Shown: positions 1 through 17,400, counted from the first letter of the stretch. The stretch is 64,000 nt of DNA from Haemonchus contortus (GCA_000469685.2 LS997564.1:37266472-37330471); one strand, 5' to 3'. Translations and numbers: made by a program. The notes: a model not told the origin generated them from the sequence alone.

Positions 1-828
1 ATTACACGCTCGCAGTCATTTGTTTCCTGCAACTCGTTAACCTTAATGCTTTCGCTTGGCTTTTTGAAAGTTTGTTTAAGAATTGAAGTTGTATTCACAT
101 ATAACTTTAGGCTAGTCTCGTTGACCATTTGGACCTTATACCTTTTTAAGAGGTGTGGAGTTCTAGAGCCCAGTTTCCTTAGAAAAGGTTTTGTTCTGTT
201 TACTACTTACAATCAAGGCTACTTCGTCCTGTTTACTATTTACAATCAAGGCTACTTCGTCCTGTTTACTATTTACAATCAAGACTACTTCTTGAGTCAC
301 AAAAACTTCTATGCAAAAAGGTACTACTTTCCAACAGACTGAGACCGGAAGCAGTTGAGGAAACTGTTTTCTGTCCAAATTCGTTCAAAAGTAGCGTCTT
401 TACGATAGATGCCAATAGTGAGGAAAACGGCTCTGTTTGGAGGGCTCTGTGGTCTTCCAACATCACTTTAGCCCTACCTCAAAATGGGGCTGACAATGAG
501 TTAGCATGAAAGCGGTGAACCGAAAAAAAAAACAATTAGAACGTCCCAAACGGTAATGTACAGAAAAAGCAGTAGGGGAATTAGTGTTCAGAAAGCTGGC
601 GGTTAGCTCTCAATAAATTGAGAATTTCTTTCAACGAGTATAGTGATCTCTTTTCGAAGACTTTAGTCACAACAGGAGTGTTTTTAATTTTTATTTTTTT
701 TACTGAACATCATTTTAGTTCATCAAAAACAAATTACAAATATAAAAACTGTGTTGGGGAATGCTACTGTATTTATTGTACTTTTGTTAGAACCGTGTCA
801 TATTTTTATCAAACAATATTGTAGCTCG

Positions 829-3103
829 ATGGCGCCACCCAAGCGTGTTGGATTGTCTGTCGCATCGAGAAATCAAAATGTGGCTGCTGCACCCGCTGGA
901 AAGTTATCCCGACAACATGGCTCAAGTAATTTACTAAAGGAAAATGTAGCCAAGAAAGGCCAAAAGGAAGAAAGAACCATAAAGGTAAGCCCACAATCTT
1001 GCTGCCCACGTACTATTTACTTTTTGATAATGGCTAACAGAGCGGTCAGTTAACGATGGCAGTCTACCCGGCTGCTGTGAAGTGAAAGATTGTTGGTACT
1101 GATGTTTGGCCTGTTTAAATATGCTTTTTCTAAATCAATCGCTTACAGTACCCTGCCGCTAATTCCGGCGTTTCTCAGTCTCGGGCTGTGGTGCCACCTA
1201 TCAAGCCGACATTTGAAGTTTACTGTGACGATGACGATGAGAACAATATCATTCATCAGCTTGAAAAGCAATGTCAAGAAGAAAGAAAAGTGGTAGAAAA
1301 AGTGAGCGCAGTTTGTGAATCGTGAACCTCGATCCTCTTACTGTTTAAGCTCCAACAATGCTTTCTTTAGCCCAAGGTTGCTGCTGTTCGCAAACCTCTA
1401 GCAAGTCTTCCGGTCACCACATTGGATTATAATTCAGATGACGACGTTAGTTGCATTTGTCTCCGTTTTCCACTCCACCATTTCTCATCGGAGCTCATCA
1501 TTTGTTATTTAGGAGGTGTTCTCCACCGTTTCCCATGTCCCATCCATCCCTCTCACAATTCGATCTGAATTCTCAAATTTTGGCATGAATGATGATGATG
1601 ACGCTAAGTCATCGTTATACGGCAGTGCACTGGATTATGAGATAGACAGCCGTGATGAGTATGTGACAGCCATTTCCGAGAAAGAACTACGAGAAGATAT
1701 CATCTACGCCAATCCGGAGTTTTCAGATGACATCTACAGGTTGATACGAGCTGCGTATTACCCCATATTAGTTTTGATACAGGTTATTTGCAGGTATATG
1801 AAGCACAGAGAGGTGAAAGTACGTCCAAAACCTAATTATATGTCGAAACAAGACGACATCAATCCTGAAATGAGAGCTATACTCGTCGATTGGTTGTCGG
1901 ACGTCGTTCAAGAGTATAAAATGCATCAGGTAATTATGTATTCAATTATAAGAATCCTTTTTGGTGTTACTTGCGTCCCATTCCTCTAGCTACTAAGATT
2001 TCAGGAAACACTGCACTTGGCAATATCGCTAGTTGATCGTACTCTCTCGAGATTTCGCACAAACCGCGATCGTCTTCAACTTATCGGCACAACAGCTATG
2101 ATGATAGCAGCGTAAGTTCCCTGAATCTATTGGATACGGTAGGCTATTGAGTGTTATCGTTTTAGGAAATACGAAGAGATATACCCGCCTGAGTTGAAGG
2201 AATTCACCTATATTACTGATGACACGTACACGGCTGAACAGGTAGGTTTCCATCAATTTCCAACTTTAGTTGTTCTTTCATTATGTTCCTAAGCGATTTC
2301 GATCTACTTGCATATCATTTCATCCACCCCAGGTTTTTTAAATGATATACATTTTCTCCACAAAAATAAAGGAATTCATGCAAAAATGAGTCGACCTTAT
2401 CTAATGGAGATGTACTTGAATAAGGTTATTAGTTTGAAACAAGTACATATATGGCATGGGCACTACTAGTTCAAGTCGATTGTGAAATTTTCTTCGAGGG
2501 ATTGAGCACATGGGACTTCATTGTTTTTATGGACGTTCAAATCGAACATTGTAGATACTACAAATGGAGCGCGTCATTCTGAATGAACTACGATTCGATG
2601 TCGGCACTCCCACATCGCAATGGTTTGGTGGTAGATTCGCACGTCATCAGAAAGCTTCTCGCAAAACCATAAATACCATGAATATGCTGCTTGACCTCGT
2701 TCTCCTCGATATTAGCTACATTGCCTATCGACCGTCATACATTGCTGCGGCATGCTTATGCTATGCCAATGTTCTTACAGGTACATATTGCTTATTGGTT
2801 TCTTTTTGTTTTTCAGTAAACATGCTTATTTTATGTGTCACATCTAATTTTTTAAGAGCGTTACTGCTTTGTAGTTTTTTTTTGCCCATTCAAACATATG
2901 TTTAAGGGCCAGCCCCATGGTCGACAGAGATGGAACGGTGGTCCGGTATCTCTGTTGTTGACATATCAAATCTTCTGCGTGCCCTACATGAAACGTTTCG
3001 GTCGTTGCCGTCGTCCAAGTATCGGTCAGTCCCTCAAAGGTACAGTTCCCCAGAATACGACTTCGTCGCGGATCTTCCTCCACCCGCTCAGTTGCCATTA
3101 TGA
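829..3103 (+). CDS. cya-1: Cyclin A (9 exons, 450 aa)
   Basis: Nuclear regulatory subunit that activates cyclin-dependent kinase in S phase and mitosis. Exons: 829-984, 1149-1301, 1371-1445, 1513-1739, 1794-1929, 2005-2111, 2166-2241, 2555-2780, 2907-3103; together 1353 nt, in phase throughout. Residues 6-15 (RVGL..N) resemble a destruction box. The cyclin box opens with MRAILVDWL at residues 230-238, followed by [13 protein letters not shown] and YITDDTYT, which mark cyclin A rather than B. A C-terminal cyclin fold (exons 8-9) ends in PPPAQLPL. The start is the first Met of an acidic and basic N-terminal region with the D-box. Intron 4 (1740-1793) is only 54 nt, a multiple of three and free of stops, so retention would add 18 residues. 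AATAAA at 3612 is a possible poly(A) signal. Identification is by family motifs seen in the translation. Confidence 0.95.
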
Positions 3104-5292
3104 TAATAGTTGCCGTTACATTCTTTTATCCCCACACATTTGGGCCAATAGGTTTAGCAGTAATCGCCATTTTTTGTTTTTTTTTTATGAGATCTCACCT
3201 TTAACTACAGACTTTCATTAACGTACGCGGTATTTACAAGATTTTGCATACCCTAATTTCCCGTAGCTACGTTAAATCACAGTGTACAAACTTATTTATT
3301 TTATACTCTTTAAGTATTTACCAAGTATTGGGAATGTTACGAAGAAAAAATCTCTCGGAGTAGTTTGGAATATTGAACTCTTTATGTTTAGTATTATGTC
3401 TGAAATTCGTATTGAACCCATTATCCCAAAAGAGTTGATTAATCTCCATTGTCTGTGAATTTGCCCACAATATTTGCATGTTGCTAAACATATTGAAACT
3501 CCTGACATATTGATCCACTAACATTAACCTTCACTTTAACCTATGTATCTTATGTGTCTAATCAAGACCAGTTATTGCTTACTATCGTGTGTATGATGAT
3601 AACAAAAACGAAATAAAGGAATTCCTGTATTCTGTTAACTTTGGAATTTTAGCTGGTAACTTGACTCAGTCTGATTCACTAGGAAGAAGTCATGCATGCT
3701 CATGACGGAGTAGGGTGCATTGTTTACTAGGTGGCACGATCAGTCGATCTTCGCTATTCATAGATCCCCCTGCTATGCAGTAGGTATATTTGGATCAATC
3801 GATGCAATAAGAATATTTGGATTGATAGATTGTAAAGTTCTAACCAGAAAACTACTGCTCCTTTCCCTATCAAATATCCCGAGCCACTAACAAACTAAGC
3901 GAAAACTGCCTAAAGTTTTTCATAAGAAAGTACTAGACAAGTTACGATTCAAAAAAGGAATGTGTTGTGTTTCTACAACTTCAGCAAGTAGAAGGTAAGA
4001 CTCCGCTGTTTTGATGTGTTGGTGATATTTACCGAAACGCTTTCTTCTTAGCTTTAGAGTTAGAGCGGATCAAAGCTTCATGTTAGAATTAACCATAAAT
4101 CGCTTACACCTATGAAATTACGCCAGGATGAAATAGAATCACCTATAGTGATAGGGGGTTGTACCGGCTAATACAGACCGATAAAGGGTGCCGAAAAGTA
4201 AAATGAAATGTAATTAGATCGGCATCGCAAGGTTGGCGAACTATGGGCAAACCTATGCTCCTCGATTTTATTCGAACCCGGGATACGTACTTGCGCTTTT
4301 CCGGCACTATTCTCAAATTGATTCAACATCTAGTCGTAATTATACTAGATCAGTTCGACCTGTGCACTGACAAACACTACACTGATGGGTGATAAGGAAT
4401 AGTATCACTCCGCACTTATTTAGCACTAAGTTTGACGAACGACTGATAAAAACGATATGATGAGTGTAGTGAAAAAGAGATAAAAGTAACAAAGGCTGAT
4501 AAGAACCAACAACATATCGCCCAGCTCATAAGCTGGAACCGATTCCTTATTATTGTGGGAAAAGCACCTTCTCAAGGCTCATATAGATGGAAATCTCAAT
4601 AGAGATGGTACTACTATTTGAAATAGTCCACTACGGGGTTTGTAAAATCGCCGTCGACTATTATCCACAGTAATGATATCTAGCTGAACTGGTAACTATA
4701 CAAGACACTATAGCCAGTTATCCTTTTTCGTTGAACTCCTTATAAAAAAAACAATGCAAAGTAATTTCCTAAGGGCATAAGGGTATCGGTAACTAAAGGT
4801 AGTGTTCGGTGAGTGAATGAACTTTACCATAAACACCCCCTAAACTTCGAATATCGATGCAGGAGAACTTTGAACTACAATGGAGCGGTAGAGGTCCTCC
4901 CTACTACCGAGTCATCAGACCGAGTGAAATTTGAGTATTGTAGAAAGGATAACTAGTCGATGTACTTACCTACTGGATCGAAATCAAAAGCGACATTGTG
5001 ATCAACGAAGTTTTAAAATTTAAAGACAAGGTAGTGAGATAGGTGTATAAAAGCTCGAAGTACCTTAGGGTTATAGGACTCGTTCAAGAGAAGCATGTGA
5101 TTGGATAACAAACCTTATAAAGAAACACGAAATCTAGACTCTGAAAGCATTTTAACAGTCCAATGCAAGTACACTTCTGAATCCACTTTGATTGAAATCA
5201 TCAATTTTTTCAATTGATTCGCATAATACAGATATAATAGGGTCCGTTCAGTGAAACCGCGTACATCTAAAACTTAATAACTCAATGCGAAG
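3104..5292. other. Intergenic region between convergent cya-1 and acaa-2
   Basis: No exon-like open frame with good splice signals was found on either strand. It holds the 3' flanks of both convergent genes (AATAAA at 3612 on the plus strand) and one degenerate tRNA-derived repeat near 4225-4312. The rest is AT-rich sequence without visible structure. Confidence 0.6.
4225..4312 (-). repeat. Degenerate tRNA-derived repeat (same family as the 35-38 kb array)
   Basis: The plus strand reads like the reverse complement of the array unit at 35.3-38.2 kb, in the same order: CAAGGTTGGCGA, then TGGGCAAA, TCGAACCCG, GTACTTG and TTTCCGG. Several changes break the cloverleaf stems, so this is an old dispersed copy rather than a tRNA gene. 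Confidence 0.6.
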
Positions 5293-8324
<3,032 letters not shown>

Positions 8325-10482
8325 CGTCCCTTACTCTGAGGGATAGTAAGTGACTGGAAGTAAAGCAGTTAAATCACCAAATTGTAATTTTACAGAAATA
8401 AACTGTGCAGAGGAACTCGAAGATGTAACAAAATCGTTTCAGTAAGTAATCAAAACAAGTAGAGGTACAGTCTAGCGAGCGTTCGTCATGAAAGGGAACA
8501 CTCACGGGGTCAAAGTACAAAAAACGCGAGTCCACCCCATAGAGCAAAGTGTTCGGCCGGCGCGGCGAATTGATAGAATCGTAATGGCCTAAATTACAGC
8601 ATATATTGTACTCACCCCAATTGATTAGCAAATGTAGAAAATTAGAAAACCGTAAAATAACCAGAAAAACACGTAAAATTAGTAGAAATGAAAATTAATA
8701 AAACTAGTGTAATGCTAATAGTAGTTATATAAAAAACCCAATATAGCTTTTTTCGAAAAACTTTCGAAGGTCTGAAGTGGCATCGATATTCCCAATAGTC
8801 TGAGAAACGAAAAACGAGACGCGTATAAAAGGAATGGCGGAGGTAGGGTAGTGTAGTGGCATGTGGCGCACTCCTCACACGCATGGTCACGGGTTCGAAT
8901 CCTGGATCAATATCAGTCTGGACTGACAAAGTCTTCGGTTCCTTTTGGGTCGCTCAATTGGACTAGTCTAGTCTGAGCACCTAACTAAGGTATCTGTAAA
9001 CCGTGAAGTGCTATGGTACCTGGTCCATAAATCAGTTCATAATAAAAAGGAAACACTCACTATTCAAGACGAATATGTGAACTTTTCAGAAAAATACGTG
9101 GATATAGAGTTGCCAACCTACTTGGAATTAGTTGATAAGTAACCCGCTGGGAACGATCTTCGAAAATGTCGTGAACTTCGACTGTCACTACCTCAAATTC
9201 TATGGATTTTCCGCAGAAACCACAAAAACACACGGTATAGAGGACTTGATAAAACGAGTGCACATGGTAACGTGAGCGGATTTAATTTCAAGTCAAACCT
9301 ACTTTACCACCAATACGACTGTAATATCCACAGCACAGAAACGACACAGCGATCGCGACCTTCTTTGGGGGTGAGCCATGCATTCGACACTCACGCAAGA
9401 CCGTAAAGGAGTTTGAATGATTGCCCACTTCAAGCAATATTGCTGCGGGAAGGGAGACAAATCAATGCGGTCTTCTTGGAACAGATCATGAAAAAGTAAT
9501 CCTACTTAGGTCCGATAGAGACTGATAAACTCTTGCGGGATCTGACCACGATACTCAGCAGATGATAGTTGCGCGTTTCACTGCTTGTTAATATTCAACG
9601 GTTTGGTGATCTCCGCATATATTTAACCATCTAATACAGCATAAATGTACAACCGATTACATGCGCCTGCTTTTTATGGATAGAAATTCATACATCAATG
9701 ACAATGCAACCCTTTTTTGTTAACACCAACGGCCCAGAAGCTATCCGGTAGCCTAGCCATTGGAGCTGCTGATCGGGAAACACAACGCCGATATAGAAGA
9801 GCTGCCGCTTTTTCCTCCATGGACGTGGTATTTTGCAGGAAACATAAAAACCTGCCCGGGACCCATCAACGTCCGCACTTTTTATCGAACGCGACGTAAT
9901 CTTTCGTGTTTGAATCTTTTTGCTGCCCATTAGACATTCAAAAACAATTTCGACTAAATAAAGGGGTCAGTAAAAGTTGTACACATGAGGTGATGGACCT
10001 CATCCCAGAGCACATACAACAAAATATGTGTTTAGGTTTATCGATCAACGAACAAAAAAAAGAAACAAAAAACAAACAAAACGACCGAATGAAATCACAG
10101 GGATAAAACTTGAAGGGTTGTCTCAAAATATAATTGCAAAAAAAATCAACACATTCACATCTACCTTATAAACTGCTAGGTATGCCGATATTGAAAGAGA
10201 CACATTCCGACAAAATGGGCGAAAAGTAAAAAATTGAAACACAAGAAGCCTTCCAGAGCATTTCATTTCAATTGACATCGTTATTGAGCTGTAATTAAAC
10301 GTGCAACACAAATAACAGACAGATTGGCATGCTATTATATTTGTTATTTGCAAGCCCTTATCCCTTAGAACTAAATTAAACCAAACTTTTCGTTTCACTC
10401 ATGCCGCGGTAAAACGAATATGATCAGCTGTCTAAGGAACAGGAATCAGAACAAAAAAAAAAGCGAGATGTAGAACAGGTTC
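8325..10482. other. Intergenic region between nud-1 (3' end) and acaa-2 (5' end)
   Basis: Both flanking genes are on the minus strand, with nud-1 upstream of acaa-2. The 2.16 kb gap is long for an intercistronic spacer, so co-transcription is possible but unsupported. Apart from the tRNA-like repeat at 8843-8935, I found no exon-like open frame. The short open frames here (for example 9688-9930 minus) match nothing recognised. Confidence 0.5.
8843..8935 (+). repeat. tRNA-derived repeat, second family, with A and B boxes
   Basis: TAGTGTAGTGG at 8849-8859 fits the Pol III A-box consensus and GGTTCGAATCC at 8892-8902 is a perfect B box. A full acceptor stem is not visible, so this looks like a SINE head or pseudo-tRNA. 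A weaker relative with TTGAATCCTGGATCAGTATC occurs near 63745. Confidence 0.5.
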
Positions 10483-13400
10483 TTAGCCAAACTTCGCGTT
10501 TGAGAAATCCATTTCAGGATGTTGTTCCATGAACCTATAAACAGATCATAGCCTAGAGTCATTACAAGTAAACAAAAGTGCCCCTGAAACAAAACTAACT
10601 TTTTAAGAAGGTCATGCTTCTTCTTCTCTTCGCTAGTTGGAAGCCCTAGTTCTTTCTGGCGTTGATCGTACATCATTTTTTCCACCTAAAACCAAAACGT
10701 TCTTTATTACAATATAGCCAGAATTTCGAGCAACAAAATCTGTGAAAAGCGTAATATAGAGCCATGTTTAAATGCAAAATACGATAAACTAACCATTTTC
10801 CTGGTTTCGCCGTCCAAATCGGATAGTTTCGAGTTCTCAGGCACAATTTTTCTGGTATTTATCTCCGGATCACCTTTTACAAGGCGCGTCCACCAAGTCA
10901 TCTGATTCAACTGGAACAAATCAATCAGTTAAGTACAGTTCCAACCCTATCCTTCTAGGCCTGCTAAGAACTTCTTGAAAAAAAAAGAGAAATGTCGTGA
11001 GAATTACCTTCTCAAAAGTGATCGTCACGTTTTTCTTATCTTCGAGCACCCATGCTGACGACTCGGTTTTGATCTAAGAAAAAGTTATGTCAATGGTAAA
11101 GCAAAACATTTGAAAGCGATTAAAACGATAAAACAAAACAAACTTCCTCGTGTAGTTCACCATCGATAACAGGAGTATGTCCTTTCAGAGCAACACGAAT
11201 ATGATGCTTCTCTATTTTTACTTCAACGTCACGCGATTTGAGTGGGAATCCAACTTTGAATGGAATTCGCACCTTAAGCACTTCCCTAATTATGAAAAAT
11301 CAAAAAAGAAAACTAGAACGTGAACTAGTTTAAGCGTTAGGTAATGTTACCTCTACTTCCGCCAAAGTTTGGGTCCAGCTATAATGATCCATATCTGCAC
11401 CGTTTCCCGAATTTGGCATTATGCCGGTTCCTTCATCATCATCATCTGCGCTACCTGATGGCTTCTTGTCGTCAGTTTTCTTCTCTTCAACGTTTTCTGC
11501 TTCATTTACAATACGCTTTTCACCACTGCAACGCTCAATGATTGGAAAATACCATGTCTACAAGCAATTAAACTGGTCAGCCTTACTGTTTCTTTTCAAA
11601 CTCTGCAGCTTCTGCTTCCGATATTTCTTCAATCTTACTGGTACTGTTTGCTTGCTGCTGAGCTGCCTGAAAAACGCGTTCCTTTTCCCATTCAGACATC
11701 TGTAAACTAAATGAATACCTTGAATTCCGCCTCCTCTTTGGCCTTCTGAGCTGCCCGTTTAGCAGCAAGTTTCCTCTCCTCTTCCTCTCGTTTCTTCTTT
11801 AATTCTGCAGCTTTCTGGAAATGCAATGGAAGCTTTTTCATATAGAGATAAACATAACAAACATATCTCATATAAAGGTAATAACAGGTAATACAGGTAA
11901 TTTTATATAAAAAAGCTTTTAAAACAAAACAAAGTTGCTTTCAGAGATATGAGAGGTACCTCAATACTAAATATAATACTAGAGCTGCAAAGAATCAGGA
12001 AAACAGACTTATGAAAAGCTTTCGAAGTGCATGCGCTAGGGGTTGAGTATCTGATAAGAAGGAAATGCCAGTAAAACTTTTTTTGGTGTCAAAAGGAAAA
12101 CAACAGTAAAGAAAAATAATGTGGAAAGTTCACAAACAATTACGAATATTTGAATGTTGCTTTAAAAAAAGTTTTTGAGAATAAAGTTTCTGTACAATAA
12201 AGAACCCATTGATGGTTAGTTAACATGACCATGGTTAAATGAAGATATAATGTGATCACTACAAGTATGCCAAAACCCCTCCTGAAATGTAGCAACAAGG
12301 AAAATAATAGCGCTCCTATGAAGTCACAATGAGAAGCGGATTTCAACCTTGAAACTTTATAACAACAGTGTTATACAATACCTCAAAAGCTTCCTTGCCA
12401 TGTTTCTCAAAATACGTCGTCATCAGAGCTCGAGCTTCTTCGATTCCAGCACCAGAATAGAAGTCAGTTTTCCTTCAAAAAGAACTGTTACTACTAGCTG
12501 AAAGCACCGAGTGGTTGAAACTGAATTGAGAGATATTGACGTAGTTGAGGTACTAAGTTTTGCAATGCGTCCCTACTGGACTTTTAGATACTTCGCGACC
12601 CTCTTGGGATTGTGCCAATTCTGCAAAGTGCTCTGTAAGTCTAGCCGCCAGAAATGTATCACAACTGAGCTTTGCCTACTACAACAAAGTTCATCATAGA
12701 GAATCCAATGGAGACTAAATGTATAGTCATCGAGCAAGCACTTTTCGAGAAAAACTCCAAATTTCCTCCGTAGGCACTTCCGTAGATGTACAAAGTCAGT
12801 TTTTCCTCGCTTACTGGTAGTAGACTTATGAATCAGCCCAACTAGACATAACTGCTCAACTGTACCTTCCAAAAGCATCAGCCATCTCATGATCACATAT
12901 CGCCTTGTACAGGCTTACAAATCGAGGCCTTCTCGCCCATTACTCGTGCTCATTGTCACTCTCTTATATTGGCTGAACCCAATATAGCCAATATAACAGT
13001 TCAAGTTAGCTCCGGCGAAAGAATAAAAATCACTAGTTTGCTGGCGTCAAATGACTGAATGAAGAAGAATAAATACTATTATTTCATTGCGTCCTCATCG
13101 TGCTTTAAGGCTTCATACTTGATGTTACTTGCAATGTCTCCTTCTAATACAGAGTTGTGGCCTCATAGTTTCATTGTTCTGATTTGGGTTTTTTTGGTTC
13201 CGTTCTTTAAATAATTTTATTTCTTTTTTCTTACTGCCTGGCACTAGTTCATTCTATGTTACTGTTTGTTTCCTTTCTGCCACACCCGGGCGCACTATTA
13301 TGAGTGTAATAAATAAATCAATAAACAGTAAGTTAAGCCTAGTTCGTCTTGTTTGAAGAAAAATACTACAAGGATGAGAAACCGGACGATCTATCTCATT

Positions 13401-14414
13401 TCGTTAGTCCCGCACTTTACGCTTTGGTCGAATTCTAGTATTCGTTGTTAGCCCATTTATATGTTGACCTCAAACGAAAAAAGAAATATCATAGTCCAGA
13501 TAAAACAGGATGAAATCATTCTGTTTTTATCATTGTAGTACTTTTGACCCAACAACATTCACTCAGTACTATATTTTCTTATAAATTTTTCCTTTTTTTG
13601 ACTATCCTCAGAAAATCCGACTGACAACGAATACCAGTAAGCGGGCCGGTGAGAACAGGCGGTTTAGTGCAGTTGCATCGTTTGAAGAAGTTGACCCCTT
13701 TGGTGGAATCATTGACTACATAGGCACAAAACTAAGATGAGGAAGAGTTACCCGCTGCCATTGAGTGTAAGTTGACAAAAGAAGTTATGGTCTGTCTTCT
13801 ATAACACAAAATGCTCCCATTTATCGATTGATAATTAAATATTTCTTCATATTGAACCTACTTATTCAGACTGTACCCTCAATGGTTAGAAGTGCTTCTG
13901 TTTCTACTAATCATCTCTCTAAGATTCTCATCTCAAGGAGGACACACTTATCGGTAATTAACCAGACACATTTCTGATAATTTTTTTTCGAAAAATACAA
14001 CGGCCATGTCCACCTTATTACGCAGAGTGGGTAGGGCAGATTATATTCCCGCGAGCGTGAGGATGTAGTTTAAGGACACATGTACAGTCAGCTGTCATAA
14101 TTGGCCTCAGATAGTGATTGGGGATTCGGCAGGCTACCGTGAAACGGGGAAGGATGACCCAAAAATAAAACTTTGAAGTTCCTACGAAAGAGTAGCATCT
14201 TTGGACAAGGTTCCTTTCATAAAAAAGAACATTGATGGAGGAACTGACAGGCCTGACACTTTCACGCTAACGATGAGCAACTAAGACAACAAGAAAAGAG
14301 GATACAATGGACACACCTTGCCAAAAAACTGAAGAAAACATCGAAAAGCTCTGGAATACCTCCAGGCAGTGATTTTGCCAGTGAAAAGAGAACATTGTCG
14401 TATTTCTCCTCCAT
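10483..14414 (-). CDS. nud-1: NudC nuclear migration protein (10 exons, 340 aa)
   Basis: NudC is an HSP90-linked co-chaperone that supports dynein/LIS1 function in nuclear migration and mitosis. Exons in coding order: 14317-14414, 12382-12472, 11719-11814, 11587-11699, 11351-11525, 11144-11272, 11008-11073, 10794-10910, 10600-10685, 10483-10534; 1023 nt in phase. The N-terminal NudC segment has [10 protein letters not shown] followed by KTDFY. A charged coiled coil covers residues 64-95 ([17 protein letters not shown]). An acidic linker precedes the CS/p23 domain at about 181-270, which starts [11 protein letters not shown] and contains GELHEE. The signature tail includes [28 protein letters not shown] and [15 protein letters not shown], and ends [12 protein letters not shown]. 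Length fits the family (331 aa in human). Intron 1 (12473-14316) is 1.8 kb and carries a perfect 10-bp inverted repeat at 12965-12974/12986-12995. Confidence 0.96.
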
Positions 14415-17400
14415 TATTACCTGTAAAAGAAGCGATGACGACAAAAAACTATTACCTTGAAGTGCCTTGAAGGCTTAAATGAGACGAACATTCAACAACA
14501 TCATAAACATAAAAATTTCAGCTTCTTTCTCTGGACCGCATGAGAGAAATATGACCACCGTTATAGTTGCAGGATAATGGTATAATGAAGTAATGAAAAC
14601 GCAGAAGCGCATATTCAACGGTTTTATGAACAATATGTAAAACTGTAGAGGAGTGAGAGATTGGGAAATTCAGAAAACGTAGACAGCTGCAACCTACAGG
14701 TCTATTAGCTTCAATCTAAAGAAAGTAGACGAAAAACTGCAATCAAAAGCATGAAGTACATCTGGCTCAGAAAACTCGTAAAAACTGAAAAACCTGGTTC
14801 AGGAGAAGGTAAAAACGGGGTTACCAATATGATTCTGCTTACCACAGATTCTTGTCCTCAGTTCCCCTCCATTGACGCACCCAGTTGAGTGTATAGATAA
14901 ATAAATATATTCTTTTTTCAAGTGTGATCCAATTTTTTTTCAAATCCACATCCAGCTTAACGACTACCCTCGTCACAAGCTTTACAGAGAAACCTCGATG
15001 AAAGATGGAGTCAACACGGTAAGCTTGTTTCCATGGATGTCAAGTGCCTTCGACTTTCCGAGAATAAAGTCGAAAGCACTTGACAGTATACTATTAGAGC
15101 CCCAAGCGGCTTGAACAGATGATCGTAATCCGACTGAATGAGCCGTCACAGCTACATCCCCCCCCCTAACCCTAGATGGCTTGATATCTAAATTTTTTGC
15201 AATAGCTATGGTACAATAGGTTTCCCTCTTAATGAAGCCGTTATTCTGGGTCCAAAATATGACCACTAAAAGCAAAAATAAAGACAATTGTTAATCACAC
15301 TTGGGTACGAGCCTAACAAGCCATTTTAGGAGGTTTGAGCAATAAAAAACATTAATAAATGGCAATAAGAATGCAGTCACATTAAATGGTCAATTTGGCT
15401 GTGAGCATAGCGGTAACTACCCGACAACCAGGTGACTGCAATCAAATGCACTTCAAAGTAGCTCGAATATTCCACAGAGACGTAATATTAAGTGGAAAGA
15501 GCGCAACTGCACAACGTACTTTACCTGGAGGTCTAGAAAGAGCTGGCAATTGTAAGACGCGAAAAAAACTTTGGTTGAGATAAGCGAAAACGTTCCACAC
15601 CACATCTCTTGGAGGATTCTGTCCGGCCAATTTTTCTCTTTAATTCCCCATTGTTAGTGTTGCTGGGTTGCACATTCTTTGATAGAACTTTTAAGTGGTC
15701 GCTTTTCAGTTCGGCGTCAATGATACTTGACGCTGAAATATGAAGGGACTCCGTCACCAAACTTGGAAAAAAGCGACAAATTGAATAGAGATTGCTAGAA
15801 GCTTTCAAACTCGTCTACTCATCTATTATGATTTTGCCACTTTTTATCAATTACTCGTTATTCCGAAATATATCACTTTTCGGTCTAAAAAACGTTAGAT
15901 TTTGAATAAAGAAGACTGGAATTCTAGCGGCTGATGCTGCCAAGGATAAGATTTAAGGACTTGCCTGGCTGTATGGCACTTGTGCCGAGCAAATAGCTAT
16001 TTCTTGTCCGAGATTAAAAACAGACTGGACAAAATCTTATAGAATCTCTACGCCTAATTGGCAACAACTTGTGTTTCTGATTGCTCAACGTTGCTTACTT
16101 CTAAAAGGACAAACAAAGGGGAGTTTTCTGGCGCGAAAACGGCAACCAATCCTATGGATTTCGTATCAGGAGTTTTAGAAAAAATGATGGAAATTTCGGC
16201 CCGAATAACTGAGAGGAATTTACCTTGTGAAGACCTCAGCTAGCTGAGTACTACTATGTACTGCCTAAACCCGAGAAACACCAGAACACTCGATGTGAAA
16301 GTGGGGCAGTTCGAATTTGCCTATAAAGACGTCGTACTACGTGTTTGCGACGCAAATGCACTACGTATTTCTTGTACGACAAACGGGCTGGAGCTTTTTG
16401 TGTGCACTACAGTTTTCTTTGCCATCGTTTCATATAAGAGCTACATTACATTTTTATCGTTTAGTTGCATATATGAGCAAATTCTTGGGTCGGTCCTACT
16501 TCAATAACCACGTTTTCTTCTCAAAGATTGTGGAATATTTCGTTTTAAATGCATACAATTGTATTGTATCATTCAAACTATATAATTTAAACGAACCACT
16601 GTGCTTTCAGTGATTTGTTTCTGGTGCAGGGTTCTTATAATGAAGGTTGTATATTCCGCTAGGGTCACAGTAACCACCGTAGGCCTTACAATTGAATGTG
16701 TTGAGCATTTCCAGGCATTACACTTTGGTCTACGGAACCTACCATGGATTCCTTTCAGAAAGTGCAGTGTGCCGTTCTAAAGGAAAAGTTAGGGGATGAG
16801 CTGGACGAGTTTAAAGAGGAACCGAGTAGATATGGAGAGATGGGGCATAGAGTTAAGGAAAATATAGATAGGATAGAGAACATTTTAAGCAAGAAGGGAG
16901 ACCTAGAATGAAAATTGGGAAGATGTCTGGGCTGGAAGTGAAAAGTGGGAAGGGATGTTCCAAAATGAGCGAGCATATTTACAGAACTAAAGGGGCAGCC
17001 TAATATTTAGATCCATTATGTCATCAACAACTCTGGTCTGCCTCATTTTTGTGCGCCCTTTGGAACAGGCATCGATATCAATTCGACCCAATGGGTAAAT
17101 TGGGATACTAACTAGTAATATGATGCATATCTATGAGATCCTCAGAGTAAGAATTTAACTGGCTTCATTTACACAGATCTAAGCTCCCTCAGTCTACCGT
17201 AACCGGTATAGGTATTGATTTTACGCGCGTAAAACTGATGTGTAAAGGCCTGATGTCAATTAAATCTAGCCAAGCACTCGTAAAATCAGTGATTCTGTCT
17301 GATAAACCTACTTTAGCAGGCATATGGCGATCCCATTATTGAGAGGTTTTTAGGTAATGCTCTACTGATGGTCAATTCCGGGACACGGTTAGGGTAAAGT

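Noticed and set aside
15386..15583. 65-codon plus frame and neighbouring minus frames upstream of nud-1
   Set aside because: Overlapping frames on both strands without domains or splice sites, and no sign of selection.
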